DNA from: Ahrensia sp.
GTDB taxonomy: Bacteria; Pseudomonadota; Alphaproteobacteria; Rhizobiales; Rhizobiaceae
Direction: 5' to 3'
NCBI GenBank assembly: GCA_002698425.1
Contig: NZXU01000034.1
Location: 1 to 64,000, forward strand
Length of the DNA stretch: 64,000 nt
How positions within the stretch are numbered: the stretch's first letter is position 1; the number at the start of each line of letters is the position of its first letter. The notes below the pieces were generated by a model. It was not told the origin of the DNA, ran no database searches, and was given only the letters and a program-made list of their open reading frames with translations. Positions 29,936 through 38,822 of the stretch are shown piece by piece. The position numbers and the translations under genes were made by a program.

Positions 29936-30359
29936 GCCGTTCCTCCCGTTGGCGCGGTTTGACTGTCTTCATGACGCAGCTTGCCCTGATCACGTCCTCG
30001 CCCGTCCGTGTCACGGCGGCCTCGACGAACAGCATCGATCCCGTGCGGGCGGTGATCCGGGCTTCGGCCTCCAGGAAATCGCCCGGCGCCGCCGAGGCGA
30101 TGAAACTCGTATCCATATGAATGGTCACGACCGGTTGGCGTTCGGCCGCCTCCCAGGCGATCATCGACATGGCCTGGTCGGCAAGGGCGCACAGCGTGCC
30201 GCCGTGAATGACCCCGATCGCATTGGCGTGGCGGGAATCAGTGGCAAGCCCGTAGACCCAGCGGTCGCCGTCGCGCCTTGCGAGCAGCGGCCCGATCGCC
30301 TCCATCAGCCCGGCGCCCTTGAGGGTTTTCCATTCGGGCGCGGTCGCCGCTTCGCTCAT
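29928..30359 (-). CDS. PaaI family hotdog thioesterase
   Basis: The 143-residue protein is a single hotdog domain of the PaaI type. The signature NAIGVIHGGTLCALADQAMSM is the catalytic helix region, and VVTIHMDTSFIASAAPGD follows. It probably hydrolyses surplus or dead-end acyl-CoA and frees CoA. It overlaps the IclR gene by 4 bases and the CoA-transferase gene by 8 bases, so all three are translated from one message. Confidence 0.87.
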   Translation of the reverse strand: MSEAATAPEWKTLKGAGLMEAIGPLLARRDGDRWVYGLATDSRHANAIGVIHGGTLCALADQAMSMIAWEAAERQPVVTIHMDTSFIASAAPGDFLEAEARITARTGSMLFVEAAVTRTGEDVIRASCVMKTVKPRQREERHG

Positions 30360-31174
30360 CGCGCACCGGCCCGGCGCGCCGCGCCTGCAACGCCATCATT
30401 GCCGATCAGGAGCGAGGACACCTCGTCGCGAAGCGCAAGCATTTCTGCTGCGATCGTGCCGACGCCGATCGCGTCGATCTTTTCCGAGATGCCGATCGTC
30501 ACGACGCTGCGGATCATGCGGCCCGACTGGTCGAAGAAAGGCGCCGCAATGATCGTCACGCCGCCGATATAGGTTCCGTTGTCGACCGCGTATCCGCGCT
30601 GCCGGGTCTCTTCGACCTGGGCTTTCCAGTCTTCATAGGCTGGCTGGTGCTCCCAGTGCAGCCTGGCGAAACTCTTCTTCAACTCGGCTTCCGGGATGGC
30701 GCTGAACGCCGCAAAGCATCGACCCGTTGCGCTGATAAGCGCGGGAAAGCGGCTGCCGAGATCAACCTGGAGCCGGAAGGGCAGCGGCGCCTGCGAGAGC
30801 GCCACCACGACCATATGGTCGGCGTCGCTCATCTGGGTCGCAATGCCGGTCACGCCGAAAGTCATCGACAGCTCGGTCAGCCGCCGCTCGACGATGTTGG
30901 CGAAATTGTTCTTCTGGATCGCGCTTCGTGCTATCGGCAGGATGCCCACATCGATCGAGTAGCGTTTCGAGACGGGATCGAATTCGACGAGTCCCTCGTC
31001 CACCAGCACGCGCAGAATGTGCAGGCAGGTGCTGGGGATGAGTTCGAGGTCGCGCGCGATCTGGTTGACGCCGACCGGCTCGTTGGCCTTGCCGAGCTGT
31101 CTCAGTATGCCGATCGCTCGGGTGACCGCCGGCACCTGACGCCGACGCATTTCCCGGTCGCCCGTTTCCGTCAT
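30356..31174 (-). CDS. IclR family transcriptional regulator
   Basis: The 272-residue protein has the IclR winged helix-turn-helix (about 10-75; VTRAIGILRQLGK ... QIARDLELIPSTCLHIL) and a C-terminal effector-binding domain (about 90-265). I chose ATG 31174, preceded by GGGAGG; the frame is open to 31204 over the operator. It leads a unit with the thioesterase and CoA-transferase genes and diverges from the ligase operon. The operator-like sequences in the shared intergenic region make it the likely regulator of both, with a CoA ester or free acid as effector. Confidence 0.9.
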   Translation of the reverse strand: MTETGDREMRRRQVPAVTRAIGILRQLGKANEPVGVNQIARDLELIPSTCLHILRVLVDEGLVEFDPVSKRYSIDVGILPIARSAIQKNNFANIVERRLTELSMTFGVTGIATQMSDADHMVVVALSQAPLPFRLQVDLGSRFPALISATGRCFAAFSAIPEAELKKSFARLHWEHQPAYEDWKAQVEETRQRGYAVDNGTYIGGVTIIAAPFFDQSGRMIRSVVTIGISEKIDAIGVGTIAAEMLALRDEVSSLLIGNDGVAGAARRAGAR

Positions 31175-31190
31175 TCGAAAACCTCCCTTG

Positions 31191-31204
31191 TTGTATACGT
31201 ACAA
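31191..31204. promoter_or_regulatory. Operator-like palindrome TTGT-N6-ACAA (regulator side)
   Basis: TTGTATACGTACAA has perfect 5-base arms (TTGTA/TACAA) and ends 16 bases before the IclR start codon. It shares the TTGT-N6-ACAA layout with the palindrome at 31439-31452, which suggests binding by the same protein, most simply the IclR regulator itself. Confidence 0.55.
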
Positions 31205-31212
31205 TGGCTTAC

Positions 31213-31282
31213 GCCGTTGGACAACAACGGCAATCGGCTTATCCGCTTTCGGATATCAATGCAACAGCGCCGTTGTTGTCCA
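31213..31282. repeat. Inverted repeats GCCGTTG / CAACGGC in the regulatory region
   Basis: Positions 31213-31231 form a 7-base inverted repeat (GCCGTTG-GACAA-CAACGGC). A 14-base segment 31218-31231 (TGGACAACAACGGC) recurs as an exact reverse complement at 31269-31282, 37 bases away. The three half-sites could allow a multimeric regulator to loop or bind cooperatively. Confidence 0.5.
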
Positions 31283-31438
31283 TAGACAAGTGTTCGCAAA
31301 TGGCCGTCAGCCACACTCGCCAGAAGCCTGTGCGCATGTGTAGAAAGGGCGAATAATATATTGATATCAATCACTTGATCTTCCCCCGTCCGGCGCGTCC
31401 GCTGCCGATGTCCGTCTCTGCGACAGGCAGCCTTTCAT

Positions 31439-31452
31439 TGTCTATATACAAT
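31439..31452. promoter_or_regulatory. Operator-like palindrome TTGT-N6-ACAA (operon side)
   Basis: TTGTCTATATACAA mirrors the site at 31191-31204; adding the flanking bases gives arms ATTGT/ACAAT. It ends 11 bases before the -35 element of the ligase operon, a position that suits an activator. Confidence 0.55.
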
Positions 31453-31463
31453 AAAAAAGCATA

Positions 31464-31493
31464 TTGACAACAAAACGCCGTGATCACTAATGT
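31464..31493 (+). promoter_or_regulatory. Candidate sigma-70 promoter of the ligase operon
   Basis: TTGACA (31464-31469) is a perfect -35 box, followed after 18 bases by TAATGT (31488-31493). The first gene starts 36 bases downstream behind a GGAGGAG ribosome binding site. Confidence 0.6.
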
Positions 31494-31529
31494 CTGCCCG
31501 ACCGACGATGAGCGTGGAGGAGAACCGTC

Positions 31530-33086
31530 GTGAAGCTGACCGACTACACGTCGTATGCGGATGCGCAGGCGCATTACTCGAAGGAGGCCCTTTGGGAGCT
31601 CTTCGACGGGTCGCGCGAACGGTTCAACATTGCTCATGAATGCATCGACCGGCATGTGGACGGCGACAATGTCGCGCTTCGCATCGCCCATGCGGATGGT
31701 CGCGACGAGATCGTCACTTTCGCCGAGCTCAGCCGGCGCTCCTCCCAATTCGCGCATTACCTGAAGGGTCGCGGCGTCGAGAAAGGCGACCGCGTAGCGG
31801 TCATGCTTGAGCCGTCGCTCGGCTATTATTGTGCGCTGTTCGGCGCCATCAAGGCGGGCGCCGTCGCCGTTCCCATGTTCACGCTGTTCGGCCCCGAAGG
31901 CATCCGCCTGCGCGCCGATGACTGCAAGCCGAAGATCATGTTCACGAACCGGGAAAAAGCCGCCGATACGCATGAGGCCGGCAATCTCGACGTCGTCGTG
32001 GTCGACGAAGAATTTCTCGGCTCGATCGACGGTCTGCCGGCGACATTTGACTGGGATACGGCCGGCAACGATCTTGCGGTGCTGCAATATACGTCGGGAA
32101 CGACGCGGCAATTGCCCGCCGCCGTCCGGCACACGCAGCGGTCCATCGTGACGCTCATGGTCGCGGCGCTTTATGCGACCGGCATCCGCCCGGGCGACCG
32201 TTTCTTCTGTCCGTCTTCGCCGGCATGGGGGCACGGTCTGTGGCACGGCACGCTTGCGCCGCTGGCTCTCGGCGTCTCGACAGGCACCTTCTCCGGCAAG
32301 TTCGATCCCGTGCGGCTTCTCAAGGCGCTGCAGGATTTCAAGATCACCAATCTCACTGCGGCGGCGACCCATTACCGGATGATGCGCAATTGCGGCCATG
32401 CCGAGGATTTCGCCTACAGCTTCGAGAAGCTTACCTTCACCGGTGAGCCGATCGACAGCGAGACGGCTTCCTATGTCGAGCGGATCTTCGGCACTAAGGT
32501 CCGTTCCATGTATGGCACGACCGAGATCGGCGTGATCATCGCGAACTATCCCGGCGCGGACGACCTCGAAGTGCGCGACGGCGCTATGGGCAAGGCGGTG
32601 CCGGGCGTCGAGGTCGAAGTCCAGGACGCCGACGGCAAGCCGGCGAAACCCGGGCAGGTCGGCGAGTTGATGGTCAAGAAGGGCGACGAGTGGTTCCCGA
32701 CCAAGGACCTCGGCCGCGTCGACGAGGACGGCTATTTCTATCATGGCGGCCGGGCCGACGACGTCATCATCTCGGCGGGTTGGACCATCGGCGCTGTCGA
32801 GATCGAGGACGCCATCCTGCGACATCCCGACGTGGCCGAGGCGGCGGCGATCGGCGTGCCCGACGAGGTGCGCGGCCAGGTCGTCAAGGCCTATGTCGTC
32901 CTACGCGGGGCGGAGCGTTCCGGCCTGGTCGAGGAGATCCAGGATCTCGTCCGCCAGAATCTGAGCCGCCACGAATATCCGCGCCAGGTCGAATTCGTCG
33001 ACAGCCTGCCGAAGACGCCGGCCGGAAAGGTCAATCGAAAAATACTGCGCGACGAGGTCGCAAGGAAATTGGCTGGCGCTGCCTGA
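31530..33086 (+). CDS. Acyl-CoA ligase (AMP-dependent synthetase family)
   Basis: The 518-residue protein activates a carboxylic acid with ATP and CoA. It has the adenylate-forming core: the phosphate loop YTSGTTRQLPAAV near residue 188, the SMYGTTEIG motif near 331, the D of FPTKDLGRVDEDGYF, and the C-terminal PKTPAGKVNRKILRD with the catalytic lysine. The phosphate loop departs from the common TSGTTGxPKG. It is the first gene of a long operon with a hydratase, a TRAP transporter and leucine-pathway enzymes, so the substrate is probably a short branched acid. The start GTG 31530 follows GGAGGAG. Confidence 0.88.
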   Translation: MKLTDYTSYADAQAHYSKEALWELFDGSRERFNIAHECIDRHVDGDNVALRIAHADGRDEIVTFAELSRRSSQFAHYLKGRGVEKGDRVAVMLEPSLGYYCALFGAIKAGAVAVPMFTLFGPEGIRLRADDCKPKIMFTNREKAADTHEAGNLDVVVVDEEFLGSIDGLPATFDWDTAGNDLAVLQYTSGTTRQLPAAVRHTQRSIVTLMVAALYATGIRPGDRFFCPSSPAWGHGLWHGTLAPLALGVSTGTFSGKFDPVRLLKALQDFKITNLTAAATHYRMMRNCGHAEDFAYSFEKLTFTGEPIDSETASYVERIFGTKVRSMYGTTEIGVIIANYPGADDLEVRDGAMGKAVPGVEVEVQDADGKPAKPGQVGELMVKKGDEWFPTKDLGRVDEDGYFYHGGRADDVIISAGWTIGAVEIEDAILRHPDVAEAAAIGVPDEVRGQVVKAYVVLRGAERSGLVEEIQDLVRQNLSRHEYPRQVEFVDSLPKTPAGKVNRKILRDEVARKLAGAA

Positions 33087-33122
33087 GGGCGATGCGCGGC
33101 GTAGTTCAACTGAGAGGATTCG

Positions 33123-34262
33123 ATGAACGAGATTGTGCAAAAGAAGTTTCCGAAGATCACGCCGGAAGGGCTTGACGATCTGCGCAGCCGGGTCGGCGTG
33201 AAGATCGAGAAAACGGTGGAGCCCTGGTGTTACGAGGCGACGCGGGACAATATCCGCCACTACGCACACGGCATCGGCGACGACAATCCGCTGTGGTGCG
33301 ATCCCGACTATGCCAAGACCACGAAATATGGCGATGTGATCGCGCTGCCGAGCTTCCTGTTCGCGACCAGCCGTATCATCTCCGGCTATGTCGGCGGGCT
33401 TCCCGGTGTGCATGCCATGTGGTCGGGCGCCGACTGGACCTGGCACAAGCCGGTGATGCGCAACACCGAGATTCGCACCGAGGCGTATCTGAAGGACCTG
33501 ATCGAGCACAACACGCGCTTCGCGGGCCGGGCGATCCAGCAGATCTATCATGTCGATTTCTACGACGCCAAGACCGGCGACATGCTCGCCGAGGCCGACA
33601 GCTGGTGCTTCCGCACCGACCGCGACCAGGCGCGTGAGTCGGGCACCAAGTACAAGGAAGTGCGCGCCCGCGAGCCCCGCGTCTACACGCAGGAAGAGCT
33701 GGACAGCTACACCAAGTACTACGAACAGGAATCCATCCGTGGCGCCGAGACGCGCTACTGGGATGATGTGTCGGAAGGCGAGGACCTGCCGACCATGGTC
33801 AAGGGGCCGATGACGGTCACCGGCTTCATTGCCTATGCGCAGGGCTGGGGCGGTCTCTATATCCGCGCGAACAAGCTGGCCTGGCAGTTGCAGCAGAAGC
33901 ACCCCAGCGCCGGTATCAAGAACCGCTTCGGCATTCCCGATTGCCCCGAGCGCGTGCACTGGGAAGAGGAGTTCGCTCTCGAGGTCGGTGCTCCCGGCGC
34001 CTACGACTACGGTCCGGAACGCACGTCCTGGCTGACCCACCAGATCACCAACTGGATGGGCGACGACGGCTTCCTGCGCAAGGCTAAGTGCCAGGTCCGC
34101 CGGCACAATCCGGAAGGCGATATCATCCTGATCCATGGCGAGGTGACCCGCAAATTCGTCGAGGACGGAAAGCATCTCGTCGAGATTTCGCAGCGCGCCG
34201 AGCAGCAGGATGGCGAAATGTCCGCCATCGGCTCGGCCATTGTCGAGCTGCCGAAGAAGTAA
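33123..34262 (+). CDS. MaoC-type acyl-CoA (de)hydratase, FAS1-like
   Basis: The 379-residue protein has two hotdog domains in the arrangement of FAS1-like/MaoC dehydratases. The first contains HYAHGIGDDNPLWCDPDYA, close to the hydratase motif; the second begins near GPMTVTGFIAYAQGW. Such enzymes add or remove water from enoyl-CoA or 3-hydroxyacyl-CoA. Set between an acyl-CoA ligase and the 3-methylcrotonyl-CoA carboxylase genes, it could dehydrate 3-hydroxyisovaleryl-CoA, but this substrate is inference. Itaconyl- or mesaconyl-CoA hydratases belong to the same broad group. Confidence 0.82.
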   Translation: MNEIVQKKFPKITPEGLDDLRSRVGVKIEKTVEPWCYEATRDNIRHYAHGIGDDNPLWCDPDYAKTTKYGDVIALPSFLFATSRIISGYVGGLPGVHAMWSGADWTWHKPVMRNTEIRTEAYLKDLIEHNTRFAGRAIQQIYHVDFYDAKTGDMLAEADSWCFRTDRDQARESGTKYKEVRAREPRVYTQEELDSYTKYYEQESIRGAETRYWDDVSEGEDLPTMVKGPMTVTGFIAYAQGWGGLYIRANKLAWQLQQKHPSAGIKNRFGIPDCPERVHWEEEFALEVGAPGAYDYGPERTSWLTHQITNWMGDDGFLRKAKCQVRRHNPEGDIILIHGEVTRKFVEDGKHLVEISQRAEQQDGEMSAIGSAIVELPKK

Positions 34263-34268
34263 TCGGCA

Positions 34269-34295
34269 GACCGGTTCGGCGAAAGCCGGCCGGTC
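34269..34295 (+). other. Intercistronic hairpin before the TRAP genes
   Basis: GACCGGTTCGGC-GAAA-GCCGGCCGGTC forms a strong stem with a GAAA loop and one bulge. No T run follows, so it is not an obvious terminator. It may shape mRNA decay or translation between the hydratase and TRAP genes. Confidence 0.4.
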
Positions 34296-34316
34296 GTGGC
34301 TGGGAGGAGAAAATCG

Positions 34317-34838
34317 GTGGCATTGGCGGCGCGAGGACTAACACTTCTGGAAGATGTCCTGAGCTGGGCTGGCGGTCTCGCGCTGATCCTGGTCGCGGTG
34401 TTGTTGAATGGCGATATTCTCGGTCGTCTCCTGTTCGGCGTTCCCGTCCAGATCCAGTTCGAAATGACCGAGATCTACCTCATGCCGGCCCTCGCCGTGT
34501 TGCCGATGTCGCGGGTATTCCGCGAAGGCGGGCACCTCTCGCTCGAGGTGATTCCGGAAGATGCCTTTGGCCGCGCCACACCGGTTGTTCGCCGGTTGGT
34601 ATTGGTCGCTGCCGCGGCGTTCTTCGCCGTGGTCACCTGGAAGGCGGGTGCATTCGCTGCGCACGCCTTTGCCAGGAATGACGTGGAATGGGGGGTCGTC
34701 GATTGGCCTCTCGGATGGGCCTACGCGGTCATTCCACTCGGCTGCGGGGTGCTTGTCCTGCGGCTCATCGTCGAGGCGTTCCGGCCGGGTGAGGAAGATG
34801 GCCGGAACGAATTCGATCCCAACACAGGAGGAGAATGA
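34317..34838 (+). CDS. TRAP transporter small permease (DctQ)
   Basis: The 173-residue protein has four membrane segments, with the motif QIQFEMTEIYLMPALAVLPM typical of DctQ subunits. It is the small inner-membrane part of a tripartite ATP-independent periplasmic transporter that takes up carboxylates driven by an ion gradient. I chose GTG 34317 because GGGAGGAG (34302-34309) lies 7 bases upstream; an in-frame GTG at 34296 lacks that spacing. The next gene encodes its binding protein. Confidence 0.87.
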   Translation: MALAARGLTLLEDVLSWAGGLALILVAVLLNGDILGRLLFGVPVQIQFEMTEIYLMPALAVLPMSRVFREGGHLSLEVIPEDAFGRATPVVRRLVLVAAAAFFAVVTWKAGAFAAHAFARNDVEWGVVDWPLGWAYAVIPLGCGVLVLRLIVEAFRPGEEDGRNEFDPNTGGE

Positions 34839-34840
34839 GC

Positions 34841-35839
34841 ATGAAATCGAAAATCATTGCACTCGCCGCCGCTCTGGCCGCGATGACGTCCTTGGCAAGC
34901 GCCGAGACCCTTCGCATCGGCGACTGGCAATCGACGACCCATATCGTATCGGTCGAAGGCACGACGTACTGGATGAGCAAGGTCGAGGAGGCAACGGGTG
35001 GTGATATCACTTTTGAACACTTCCCGGCCCAGCAGGCCGCGAAAGCCAACGCGCTTCTCGACGCGGTCAAGAACGGTATTCTCGATGCCGCCCTGGTCGG
35101 CCCGAGCTATCATTCCGAACTCATGCCGCTGAATTCGGTGATCGGTCTGCCGGGGCTCTACGGTTCAGCTTCCGAAGGCACCGGTATTCTTCAGGAGATG
35201 ATCGCCGAAGGCCCGCTCCGGGACGAATTGACGGCGGCCGGCGTGGTTCCGATCTTCGCTTTCACCCTGCCTCCCTACCAGGTGCTTGCCAAGAAGCGCC
35301 TCGGCGCTCCCTCCGACTGGGAAGGGCTGGACATCCGCACCAGCGGCTCCACCCAGGCGCTTACCGCCCGCAGTCTTGGCGGGGTTGGCATCTCGATGCC
35401 CGGACCGGAGATCTATACAGCGATGGAGCGCGGACGCCTGGACGGAATTCTGTTTCCGCTTGCCTCGGTGCCGGCCTACAAGCTGAACGAGGTCGTCAGC
35501 AACATTTCCACCAACGGATCTTTCGGCGGCTACAGCTTCGTCGTTGTCGTGAATGAAGATGTCTGGGGAGGGCTTTCCGATGCGAACAAGGCGGCGATGA
35601 TCGACGCCGGCAAGGCGGCAGCGGCGAATGTGGCCAAGGCGCAGGACGACTCGATCGAAGGTCTCCTGGCCGAATGGCGGGCTGCCGGGATCGATGCATA
35701 CTCCCTGACGGACGAGGAACAGGCGGCAATCAACAGCGCACTGACCGCCGTGTCCGACGACTGGCTGGGGCGGATGTCCGACAAAGGCGACGCGGCCAAG
35801 GCGGTCCTGGACGGGTTCCTGTCCGCGGCAGGCAACTGA
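34841..35839 (+). CDS. TRAP transporter substrate-binding protein (DctP family)
   Basis: The 332-residue protein starts with a signal peptide (MKSKIIALAAALAAMTSLASA) and continues as a DctP-type binding protein, including VFPLASVPAYK-like and DIRTSGSTQALTARSLGG segments; the arginine of DIRTSG may pair with the substrate carboxylate. It captures the substrate in the periplasm for the two permeases. ATG 34841 has the better spacing to AGGAGG; ATG 34835 overlaps the small permease stop. A hairpin follows the gene. Confidence 0.88.
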   Translation: MKSKIIALAAALAAMTSLASAETLRIGDWQSTTHIVSVEGTTYWMSKVEEATGGDITFEHFPAQQAAKANALLDAVKNGILDAALVGPSYHSELMPLNSVIGLPGLYGSASEGTGILQEMIAEGPLRDELTAAGVVPIFAFTLPPYQVLAKKRLGAPSDWEGLDIRTSGSTQALTARSLGGVGISMPGPEIYTAMERGRLDGILFPLASVPAYKLNEVVSNISTNGSFGGYSFVVVVNEDVWGGLSDANKAAMIDAGKAAAANVAKAQDDSIEGLLAEWRAAGIDAYSLTDEEQAAINSALTAVSDDWLGRMSDKGDAAKAVLDGFLSAAGN

Positions 35840-35866
35840 GACTCATCGAACCGATAAGACAGATTC

Positions 35867-35889
35867 GGCACGCGCGACATGCGCGTGCC
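35867..35889 (+). other. Hairpin after the TRAP binding-protein gene
   Basis: A perfect 9-base stem (GGCACGCGC/GCGCGTGCC) with the loop GACAT lies between the binding protein and large permease genes. No T run follows. Such structures often protect the upstream message, so that more binding protein than permease is made. Confidence 0.55.
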
Positions 35890-35914
35890 GTCCAACCCCT
35901 GAGCGTGCGGTTTC

Positions 35915-37204
35915 ATGATCACGTTTGCTTTCATATTGCTGGTTCTCGCGACCCTCATGATCCTGCGCATGCCGATCGCGTTCGCGATCGGGATTTCCGG
36001 CGCCATCGGCCTGGCTCTGCAACTGGGGCCGCGACCCGCACTCGGCGTCCTTGAGCGGGCGTTCTACGACAACACCTCGTCCTTCATTCTTGTCGCCATC
36101 CCGCTGTTCATCTTGATGGCGGAACTGCTGACAGCGGGCGATGTCACGCGACGGGCCGTGACCGCCTGTCAGGCCTGGGTGGGGCACCTCAAGGGCGGCC
36201 TCGCCGTTGCCACCGTCGGCGCCTCGGTCATCCTGGCAGCGTTGGTCGGCAGCTCGACCGCATCGACGGCCGCCATGGCGGCATCGGCCTTTCCCGAGAT
36301 GCGTCGTCACGGCTATCACGATCGCCTCTCCGCTGCCGTGGTCAGCGTTGGCGGCACGCTTGCCGTCGTTGTGCCGCCTTCGATCGTGCTCGTCGTTTAC
36401 GGCGTGTTGACGGAAACATCGATCGGCAAGCTTTTCGTCGCCGGCATCATGCCCGGTCTTCTGACCGCGAGCGGTCTCGCCCTGGTGATCAAGTTCATCG
36501 CCCACACCACCGACCATGCGCCCAAGGGCGATCCGTTCGTCATGAAGAAGGCGATGCGTTCGAGCATCCACGTGTTCCCGATCGCGCTCCTGATCGTGGC
36601 AGTGATCGGGGCCATCTACGCGGGCATTGCCTCGCCGTCCGAGGCCGCGGCGCTTGGGGTCATGGGATCGCTGGTCATTGTCATCGTGCAACGCTCGATC
36701 TCTTGGGTCGGTCTCAACCGCTCGGTTTCGAGAGCCATCCGCGCGACAGTGATGATCGTCACGATCGTCACGTGTTCGGCGATCTTCTCGAACTACCTCG
36801 CCTTCACGCGAATCACCCACAATCTCTTGGAGTTCGTCGCCACGACCGACATGCCGCGTGAAGTGATCCTGGCGGTTATCGTCCTTTCGTTGCTGGTCAT
36901 GGGAATGTTCATGGACCAGTTGGCGATCCTGTCGCTCGCCATGCCTCTGGCGTTTCCCACCGCCATGGCGCTCGATTACGACCCGGTCTGGTTCGGCATT
37001 GTCGTTACGAAGACCGTGGAAATCGGCCTGCTGACTCCGCCATTGGGACTGAATGCCTACGTGGCCGCAGCCCAGACGCAGGTACCACTGGGAACGATCT
37101 TCAAGGGCCTGCTGCCGTTCCTTGCTATGGAAATCTTCGTTCTGCTGTGTCTTATCCTGTTTCCGCAGATTACCCTGTGGTTGCCCGGCCTCATGCTGAA
37201 ATGA
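35915..37204 (+). CDS. TRAP transporter large permease (DctM)
   Basis: The 429-residue protein has about 12 membrane segments and the conserved features of Dct[18 protein letters not shown] near the N-terminus, [16 protein letters not shown], the [19 protein letters not shown] segment, and [15 protein letters not shown] near the C-terminus. It forms the translocation path of the TRAP carrier. It completes the set with the small permease and binding protein. Confidence 0.92.
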   Translation: MITFAFILLVLATLMILRMPIAFAIGISGAIGLALQLGPRPALGVLERAFYDNTSSFILVAIPLFILMAELLTAGDVTRRAVTACQAWVGHLKGGLAVATVGASVILAALVGSSTASTAAMAASAFPEMRRHGYHDRLSAAVVSVGGTLAVVVPPSIVLVVYGVLTETSIGKLFVAGIMPGLLTASGLALVIKFIAHTTDHAPKGDPFVMKKAMRSSIHVFPIALLIVAVIGAIYAGIASPSEAAALGVMGSLVIVIVQRSISWVGLNRSVSRAIRATVMIVTIVTCSAIFSNYLAFTRITHNLLEFVATTDMPREVILAVIVLSLLVMGMFMDQLAILSLAMPLAFPTAMALDYDPVWFGIVVTKTVEIGLLTPPLGLNAYVAAAQTQVPLGTIFKGLLPFLAMEIFVLLCLILFPQITLWLPGLMLK

Positions 37205-37214
37205 AAGAGACGAG

Positions 37215-38822
37215 ATGACAGTCCTATCCAGCACTCTCTCTGTTTCCGCACCCGACTTCGCCGCCAATGTTGCTGCGATGGAAACGCAGTATCTGGCGAT
37301 ATCCGCGGAGGCGGAGCGTGTAATGGCTGGCGGGTCGGCTTCGTCCCGGGAGCGGCACTTGAAGCGGGGTAAGCTTCTGCCGCGCGACCGGATCGCGGGG
37401 TTGCTCGATCCGGGATCGCCTTTTCTGGAGATCGGGCTGTTCGCGGCGTCGGGCGTTTACGCCGACGACATTCCCTCGGCGGGGGCGATCGCGGGGATCG
37501 GCCGGGTCGCCGGGCGCGATTGCATGGTTCTGTGCAACGACGCGACGGTAAAGGGCGGAACCTATTATCCGCTAACGGTCAAGAAGCACTTACGGGCACA
37601 GGAGATCGCCGAGGAGAACCGGCTTCCCTGCATCTACCTCGTGGACAGCGGCGGAGCGAACCTGCCGAACCAGGACGAGGTTTTTCCCGACAAGGAGCAT
37701 TTCGGGCGGATCTTCTTCAATCAGGCGCGGATGAGCGCCAAGGGCATCGCCCAGATCGCGGTGGTGATGGGGTCGTGCACGGCAGGCGGGGCCTATGTGC
37801 CGGCGATGAGCGACCAGACCATCATCGTCAAGAATCAGGGCACGATCTTTCTGGCCGGCCCGCCGCTGGTCAAGGAAGCGACGGGCGAGGTGGTCGACGC
37901 GGAGACGCTGGGGGGCGGCGATACGCATACGAGGCTGTCGGGCGTCGCCGATTATCTGGCCGACAATGACGATCATGCGCTCGCCTTGGCGCGCGAGATC
38001 GTCCGCAATCTCGGGCCTGCGCCGCAACCCAATATCGCGCTCGCCGAGCCGCGTGCGCCGCTCTATCCGGCCGAGGACATCATGGGCATCGTGCCGGCGG
38101 ACACGAAGACGCCTTACGATGTGCGCGAGGTGATCGCGCGGATCGTCGACGGGTCGGACTTCGCAGAGTTCAAGCCGCGCTACGGCACGACGCTGGTCTG
38201 CGGCTTCGCCCATATCGACGGCGTGCCGGTCGGCATTCTCGCCAACAACGGCGTGCTGTTCTCGGAAAGCTCTCTGAAAGGCGCGCACTTCATCGAGCTG
38301 TGCTGCCAGCGGAAGATTCCGCTTCTGTTCCTGCAGAACATCACCGGCTTCATGGTGGGCTCCAAATACGAGGCCGGCGGCATCGCCCGCGACGGCGCGA
38401 AGCTGGTGACGGCGGTGTCAACGGCGAATGTGCCTAAAGTGACGGTGATCATCGGCGGTTCCTACGGGGCCGGCAATTACGGCATGTGCGGGCGGGCCTA
38501 TTCGCCGCGCTTCCTGTGGATGTGGCCGAATGCCCGCATCTCGGTGATGGGCGGGCCGCAGGCGGCGGGGGTGCTCGCCAATGTGCGGCGCGCCGGTATC
38601 GAGGCCAGGGGCGGCTCGTGGTCGGCAGAGGAAGAGGCCGAGTTCAAGCGGCCGACGCTGGAAATGTTCGAGCGCCAGTCGCAGCCGCTCTATGCCTCGG
38701 CGCGGCTGTGGGACGACGGCATCATCGATCCCCGCAAGACCCGCGACGTTGTGGCGCTGAGCCTTAAGGCGGCGCTCAATGCGCCCGTCGAGGAAACCAA
38801 GTTCGGCGTGTTCAGGATGTGA
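37215..38822 (+). CDS. 3-Methylcrotonyl-CoA carboxylase, carboxyltransferase (beta) subunit
   Basis: The 535-residue protein is an acyl-CoA carboxyltransferase: [39 protein letters not shown] and [20 protein letters not shown] are typical of the MccB/LiuB branch. It moves CO2 from biotin to the gamma carbon of 3-methylcrotonyl-CoA. The alpha subunit gene follows with a one-base overlap, and HMG-CoA lyase lies close by, which supports this substrate over propionyl- or geranyl-CoA. The assignment to methylcrotonyl-CoA is by family and context. Confidence 0.88.
   Translation: MTVLSSTLSVSAPDFAANVAAMETQYLAISAEAERVMAGGSASSRERHLKRGKLLPRDRIAGLLDPGSPFLEIGLFAASGVYADDIPSAGAIAGIGRVAGRDCMVLCNDATVKGGTYYPLTVKKHLRAQEIAEENRLPCIYLVDSGGANLPNQDEVFPDKEHFGRIFFNQARMSAKGIAQIAVVMGSCTAGGAYVPAMSDQTIIVKNQGTIFLAGPPLVKEATGEVVDAETLGGGDTHTRLSGVADYLADNDDHALALAREIVRNLGPAPQPNIALAEPRAPLYPAEDIMGIVPADTKTPYDVREVIARIVDGSDFAEFKPRYGTTLVCGFAHIDGVPVGILANNGVLFSESSLKGAHFIELCCQRKIPLLFLQNITGFMVGSKYEAGGIARDGAKLVTAVSTANVPKVTVIIGGSYGAGNYGMCGRAYSPRFLWMWPNARISVMGGPQAAGVLANVRRAGIEARGGSWSAEEEAEFKRPTLEMFERQSQPLYASARLWDDGIIDPRKTRDVVALSLKAALNAPVEETKFGVFRM

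Larger units (their letters stand above)
31175..31529. other. Divergent regulatory region of the catabolic island
   Basis: This 355-base gap holds two similar operator-like palindromes, a longer inverted repeat and a plausible promoter for the plus-strand operon, each annotated separately. No additional coding sequence was found in it. Confidence 0.7.

Noticed and set aside
32086..32130. Possible frameshift in the acyl-CoA ligase phosphate loop
   Set aside because: The frame continues cleanly on both sides with all later motifs, so the unusual loop reflects real sequence divergence, not a shift.
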